Source: Rhodospirillales bacterium
Lineage (GTDB): Bacteria > Pseudomonadota > Alphaproteobacteria > Micavibrionales > Micavibrionaceae
Direction: 5' to 3'
Assembly (NCBI GenBank): GCA_020638175.1
Contig: JACKJA010000002.1
Location: forward strand, 1,178,001 to 1,242,000
DNA length: 64,000 bases
The position numbers and the translations under genes are program-made. The notes under the pieces are model-generated. The model saw nothing but the letters and a program-made list of their open reading frames with translations, had not been told where the DNA came from and ran no database searches. Positions 60,656 to 64,000 of this stretch are shown piece after piece. The first letter of the stretch is position 1; each line of letters starts with the position of its first letter.

Positions 60656-62401
60656 ATGTCTGATAATCATAAAGCCGAGGAGAGTGAAGCTGCTATGGAT
60701 TCTGAAAAGAAAAAGGATGAGGAGAGCGTTTCCGTTGAGCCTGTGGTAGAGCCAGAGCTTGTTATTGATCCGGATATTGAAGAAACGGCTGAATTTACGA
60801 CGTCGGAGAGCGCAGATGATGCCGATGTAACGGACAGCTTTGAAGCTGATTTTTCCGATGATTCCGATGACCTTGATGCGGATTTCGATGACGAAGAAAT
60901 CGACAACTTCATGGAGAAAAAATCCAAAGGCAAGGGCAAAGGGCTGCTTGTCGCGGCTGTCGTCGCTATAGGCGTTGTCGGTGGGGTCGGTTACGCGGTT
61001 CTGCAGCCGTCCGGGCCGGGCGGGAATGCTCTTCCCGGATCACCCGCGGCAATGGCAACGAATGAGGCGCCATCTGACGATATGTTCGCTACGTCTGATG
61101 GTGGCATGGGCGGTGAAGGTGTATCGGCGGATATCGCCGGAATGAGTGATTTGCCGCAACCCTACGTGAATCAAAATGAAGCGGCGACGCCAGAAACGGC
61201 CACGGAAGAAATGCCGTCTGAAATGCTGATGGATGTTGCGGATGTTGCCGCACCTGCTGCCGCGGAGCTGGAAGATATACCGGATACGCGTGGCGAAGCT
61301 GCTGATCTGGCCGCTGGGGATAATGTTTTGGCCGCGCCGGAAAATGACGACATGTTGCTGGCCGAGCCGGTTGAGCCGGTCATGGATGATGTAATGGAAG
61401 ATATGGGCGCTGGCGAAGGGGATGCGGAGATGGCCGCCGATCTTATGCCGTCTTCCGATGTGGCTGAAAAAGAGAGCGTTCCTGAAGTGGCTGTGGAAAC
61501 CGTATCGGATGATATCGCCAGCAGCGTTACGCCCAGTATGGACGAACTGCAAGAAGCCGCTCATCAAGATTTGATTTCCTCGATTGTGTCCGAAGCGGAA
61601 CCGATCGAAACAGAGGCCGCCCTGCCGGGGGCCGTCGCAGGCGTTAGTGCGCACACAGGCTCTGTAAAGGACTTGGCCGATGACGATAAAGGCGGAGCGG
61701 ATACGTATTATGATTCGGGCCTCAATGTGCCGCAGGGGAAAGTCGAGCCCGTTGGGCCTCGTAAACTGGACCCGTCTCAGGAGCCGGCCTCCAAATTTGT
61801 GATTTCTCACAAAACGCACGACAAGAACGATCAGGAATCAATGCTGGTTTCGGCAAATCGGGCGTTAAAGCTGCAGCGATATGATGCCGCGGCCGAAATG
61901 TTCGATCGTCTTTACGAAAAAAACAAGCGTGATCCCCGGATTTTGATGGGGCGGGCTATGGCCTTGCAAAATACAGGCAAGACCGCCAGCGCCATTGGTG
62001 TTTATGAGGAACTTCTGGAGCTGGAGCCGGATAATGCGCCGGCAATGGTGAATATGCTGGGGTTGATACGTCAGCAATATCCGTCGGTGGCTCTGCGCCG
62101 CCTGATGGATATACAGGAAAATCATCCCGATAATGCGGGAATCGCCGCCCAGATCGGTGTGACGCTGGCGGACCTGCAGGAATACGATGAAGCGCTGCGC
62201 TCTCTGGGGGTGGCGGCGTCCATCGAACCTCAAAATGCCCAGCATCCTTTCAATATGGCGATTGTTGCCGAACGGATGGGCGACAAGAAAAAGGCTATCG
62301 CGTTGTATGAAGAAGCCCTCGAGCTGGATGCTGTGTACGGAAACAGCCGTTCTGTGCCGCGGGAAACAATTTACGACCGTCTTCATGTTCTGCGCCGCTA
62401 G
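60656..62401 (+). CDS. Acidic membrane-anchored TPR protein (pilus-cluster)
   Basis: A 581-residue protein. A strongly acidic, disordered cytoplasmic part of about 90 residues precedes one membrane helix (GLLVAAVVAIGVVGGVGYAV). A long acidic, Ala/Met-rich disordered periplasmic stretch follows, then at least four TPR-like repeats in the last 200 residues (NRALKLQRYDAAAEMFDRLY, MALQNTGKTASAIGVYEELL, LADLQEYDEALRSLGVAASI). This is the overall layout of FimV-like assembly proteins. The ATG at 60656 (MSDNHKAEE) is preferred over 60620, which has no ribosome site. It has no recognised enzyme domain. Confidence 0.75.
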   Translation: MSDNHKAEESEAAMDSEKKKDEESVSVEPVVEPELVIDPDIEETAEFTTSESADDADVTDSFEADFSDDSDDLDADFDDEEIDNFMEKKSKGKGKGLLVAAVVAIGVVGGVGYAVLQPSGPGGNALPGSPAAMATNEAPSDDMFATSDGGMGGEGVSADIAGMSDLPQPYVNQNEAATPETATEEMPSEMLMDVADVAAPAAAELEDIPDTRGEAADLAAGDNVLAAPENDDMLLAEPVEPVMDDVMEDMGAGEGDAEMAADLMPSSDVAEKESVPEVAVETVSDDIASSVTPSMDELQEAAHQDLISSIVSEAEPIETEAALPGAVAGVSAHTGSVKDLADDDKGGADTYYDSGLNVPQGKVEPVGPRKLDPSQEPASKFVISHKTHDKNDQESMLVSANRALKLQRYDAAAEMFDRLYEKNKRDPRILMGRAMALQNTGKTASAIGVYEELLELEPDNAPAMVNMLGLIRQQYPSVALRRLMDIQENHPDNAGIAAQIGVTLADLQEYDEALRSLGVAASIEPQNAQHPFNMAIVAERMGDKKKAIALYEEALELDAVYGNSRSVPRETIYDRLHVLRR

Positions 62402-62440
62402 GCCGAACAAGGTTCGGGGGACGGTTGGTGACTGTTGTTG

Positions 62441-63235
62441 ATGCCCGTAGCTTTTGAAATCATCATTATATCGTTACTGGGACTGGTCCTGGGCAGCTTT
62501 GCGACGGCTCTGGTGTGGAGAATCCCTCGTAATCTGTCATGGAAAGCCGTTCGTTCGTCATGCACCGCCTGCGGTCATAAGCTGAGGGTGTGGGAACTCA
62601 TCCCGTTCTTTTCATGGGTCTGTCTACGGGGACGGTGCGGGGCATGCGGCCGGGAAATCAGCTGGCGCTACCCTGTGATAGAGATCATGGTCATGGCGGC
62701 GTCCCTTGGTCTGTACGCCGTATGGGGTTTTTCCGTAGAAACAGGAATATTGATGGCGGCGCTGCCTTTTTTGGTGGCGTTGCTGGTTATCGACATCGAC
62801 CGTTATATCCTCCCGGACCAGCTGGTTTTTTTCAGCGGGGCGCTGGCCTTGATTTTTGTCATCTATACAGGGCTGCCTGAGGGGGCGGAAGCGATTGCGC
62901 TCAAAAAACTGCCGGCGGCGATCGGCGCGGCGGCTTTGTATGCGGCTGTGGTCGCGGCTGCCGGGTTTGTGATTGGTAAAATAAAGGGCAGGGCAGCCGT
63001 CGGTCTTGGGGATGTTAAGTTTTTTGCCGTTGTTGGCTTGTGGCTGGGGATCGGATCATTGCCCTTTTACCTGATAGCTGCAGGGATAACAGGTCTTTTA
63101 TGGGGGCTGGGCTGGCGATTTATCAAGGGGACGGCGGTTTTCCCGTTTGGCCCGGCTTTGATAATAGCGCTTTATCTGTTCTTTTTGCTGAAAGGTATGG
63201 AAATTCAAGGTATAATAGAATTCGCGTATGTATGA
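62441..63235 (+). CDS. pilD: Prepilin peptidase (type 4, A24 family)
   Basis: A membrane aspartic protease that cleaves and methylates prepilin leaders. It is 264 residues with about eight membrane helices. The cytoplasmic loop carries two CxxC pairs (CTACGHKLRVWELIPFFSWV, and CGACGREISWRYP), and the catalytic Asp residues lie in IDIDRYILPDQL and VGLGDVKFFAVVG. The ATG at 62441 is preferred; a TTG six bases upstream is the alternative. It has no strong ribosome site. It is positioned between the TPR gene and pilT, so it serves this machine. Confidence 0.93.
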   Translation: MPVAFEIIIISLLGLVLGSFATALVWRIPRNLSWKAVRSSCTACGHKLRVWELIPFFSWVCLRGRCGACGREISWRYPVIEIMVMAASLGLYAVWGFSVETGILMAALPFLVALLVIDIDRYILPDQLVFFSGALALIFVIYTGLPEGAEAIALKKLPAAIGAAALYAAVVAAAGFVIGKIKGRAAVGLGDVKFFAVVGLWLGIGSLPFYLIAAGITGLLWGLGWRFIKGTAVFPFGPALIIALYLFFLLKGMEIQGIIEFAYV

Positions 63236-63339
63236 CGTATCTTTTTTTGATAAACAGGGATTTGTTTACCTTCCGTTTGTAAATTTACGTTAAAACTAGA
63301 ACTGTAAGATAATACCCTGTGTGGGGGTGGAGGTTATCA

Positions 63340-64000
63340 GTGGATATTACACAGCTTTTGGCGTTTGCGATTCAGAACAACGCGTCTGACTTGCATCTCA
63401 GCCCAAAAAACCAGCCGATTATCCGGACGCATGGTGAATTGAAGCGCATCAAGACCGACGTTCTGGAGAGTGATGATATCCGGAGTATGCTGTACTCGGT
63501 GATGACGGAAGATCAACGGGCCGAGTTCGAACGCGAAATGGAGCTCGACTTCGCGATCGCCTTCGGTGAAAAAGCCCGTTTCCGTGTCAACGCATTTACG
63601 ACGCGGACGGGGACTGCAGCCGTTTTCCGGAGTATCCCGTCCCTGATCCCGACGATGGAGGAGCTGGAGCTGCCGGCGATCATGCGCCGCTTTGCCGAGC
63701 TTGAAAAAGGCCTTGTTCTTGTGACCGGTCCGACCGGTAGTGGTAAGTCCACTTCTCTTGCGTCGATGATTAATCATATTAATGAACATGACGCCCGGCA
63801 TATTGTCACGATCGAAGATCCTGTTGAATTTTTTCACACGTCCAAGAAAAGCCTTGTGAACCACCGGGAAATCGGCCAGGACACCAAATCGTTTGCGCGG
63901 GCCCTGCGAAGTGCTCTGCGGGAGGATCCTGATGTGATCCTGGTTGGGGAGATGCGGGATTACGAGACGATTTCCCTTGCGCTGACGGCCGCGGAAACGG
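63340..64000 (+). CDS. pilT: Type IV pilus retraction ATPase PilT (5' part, cut by window end)
   Basis: PilT drives pilus retraction and twitching motility. About 220 residues are visible. The start is GTG at 63340 with GGAGG six bases ahead. The N-terminal domain (ASDLHLSPKNQPIIRTHGEL) is typical. The core shows Walker A GPTGSGKSTSLASM, the Asp box VTIEDPVEFFH, and Walker B REDPDVILVGEMRDYETISL, cut before the His box. The gene runs off the window. Its presence indicates a retractable type IV pilus rather than only type II secretion. Confidence 0.95.
   Translation, partial: MDITQLLAFAIQNNASDLHLSPKNQPIIRTHGELKRIKTDVLESDDIRSMLYSVMTEDQRAEFEREMELDFAIAFGEKARFRVNAFTTRTGTAAVFRSIPSLIPTMEELELPAIMRRFAELEKGLVLVTGPTGSGKSTSLASMINHINEHDARHIVTIEDPVEFFHTSKKSLVNHREIGQDTKSFARALRSALREDPDVILVGEMRDYETISLALTAAET

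Noticed and set aside
1..64000. CRISPR array, prophage or insertion sequence
   Set aside because: No regularly spaced repeats, cas genes, integrase, transposase or phage structural genes were seen on either strand.

Overview
The window is an almost gap-free chromosomal segment from an alphaproteobacterium of moderate GC. The assignment rests on the gene order carA-carB-greA-lrp-trxB-LysR, which is typical of alphaproteobacterial chromosomes, on a class II DAHP synthase, a DUF3126 protein and an ELM1-type protein, on tRNAs with encoded CCA, and on an alphaproteobacterial sigma-70 with a long acidic stretch. Genes for lipid A, an inner-core Kdo transferase and a type IV pilus-like machine show a Gram-negative envelope. 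Many lineage-specific secreted or orphan proteins recall Micavibrio-like relatives, but this placement is an inference.

Layout. 1-8 kb: the 3' part of mfd, small orphan genes, a dispersed palindromic repeat, an AmgK-like sugar kinase, an O-antigen ligase-like protein and a flippase-like membrane protein. 8-17 kb: an aspartate aminotransferase, a patatin-like lipase, a candidate AbcR/alpha-r15-like small RNA beside a LysR regulator (LsrB/VtlR position), a large unknown protein with two PemK/MazF-like segments, trxB, an unknown protein, an ELM1 protein, lrp and greA. 17-27 kb: carAB, a YqeY-like protein, two envelope or orphan genes (one without an ordinary start codon), dnaG and rpoD. 27-37 kb: two large orphan proteins around tRNA-Ile2, rpsD, trmJ, the gltX-ilvA pair, nadE and two tandem small secreted paralogues. 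37-49 kb: DAHP synthase, a class I-type cyclic nucleotide phosphodiesterase, lpxL-lpxK-waaA, a cysteine-bearing secreted orphan, DUF3126, the ornithine-lipid pair olsB-olsA, a PEBP/YbhB protein and etfBA. 49-53.5 kb: a CheY-like receiver followed by two paralogous helical proteins, secreted orphans, an OmpA-like coiled-coil protein and two tRNA-Arg genes. 53.6-64 kb: a type IV pilus/type II secretion-like assembly cluster: a PilB/GspE ATPase, a broken PilC/GspF gene, a PilM-N/GspL-like protein, PilO/GspM-like, GspB/PilP-like, an ABC ATPase, a TPR protein, prepilin peptidase and pilT, which runs off the window end.

How the genes fit together. Most of the window is housekeeping (transcription-coupled repair, pyrimidine/arginine precursor supply, replication, translation, redox) interleaved with envelope construction: lipid A acylation and phosphorylation, Kdo transfer, ornithine lipids and muropeptide sugar recycling. 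The last 10 kb encodes one machine whose ATPases, inner-membrane assembly proteins and peptidase are all present, but whose platform protein is read here as interrupted by several frameshifts and lacks a normal start codon. This is either a real inactivation or local sequence error.

The items most worth a second look are the AbcR-like RNA beside the LysR gene, the receiver plus twin helical-protein module, the broken platform gene, the eukaryote-type phosphodiesterase, and the double PemK-like orphan.
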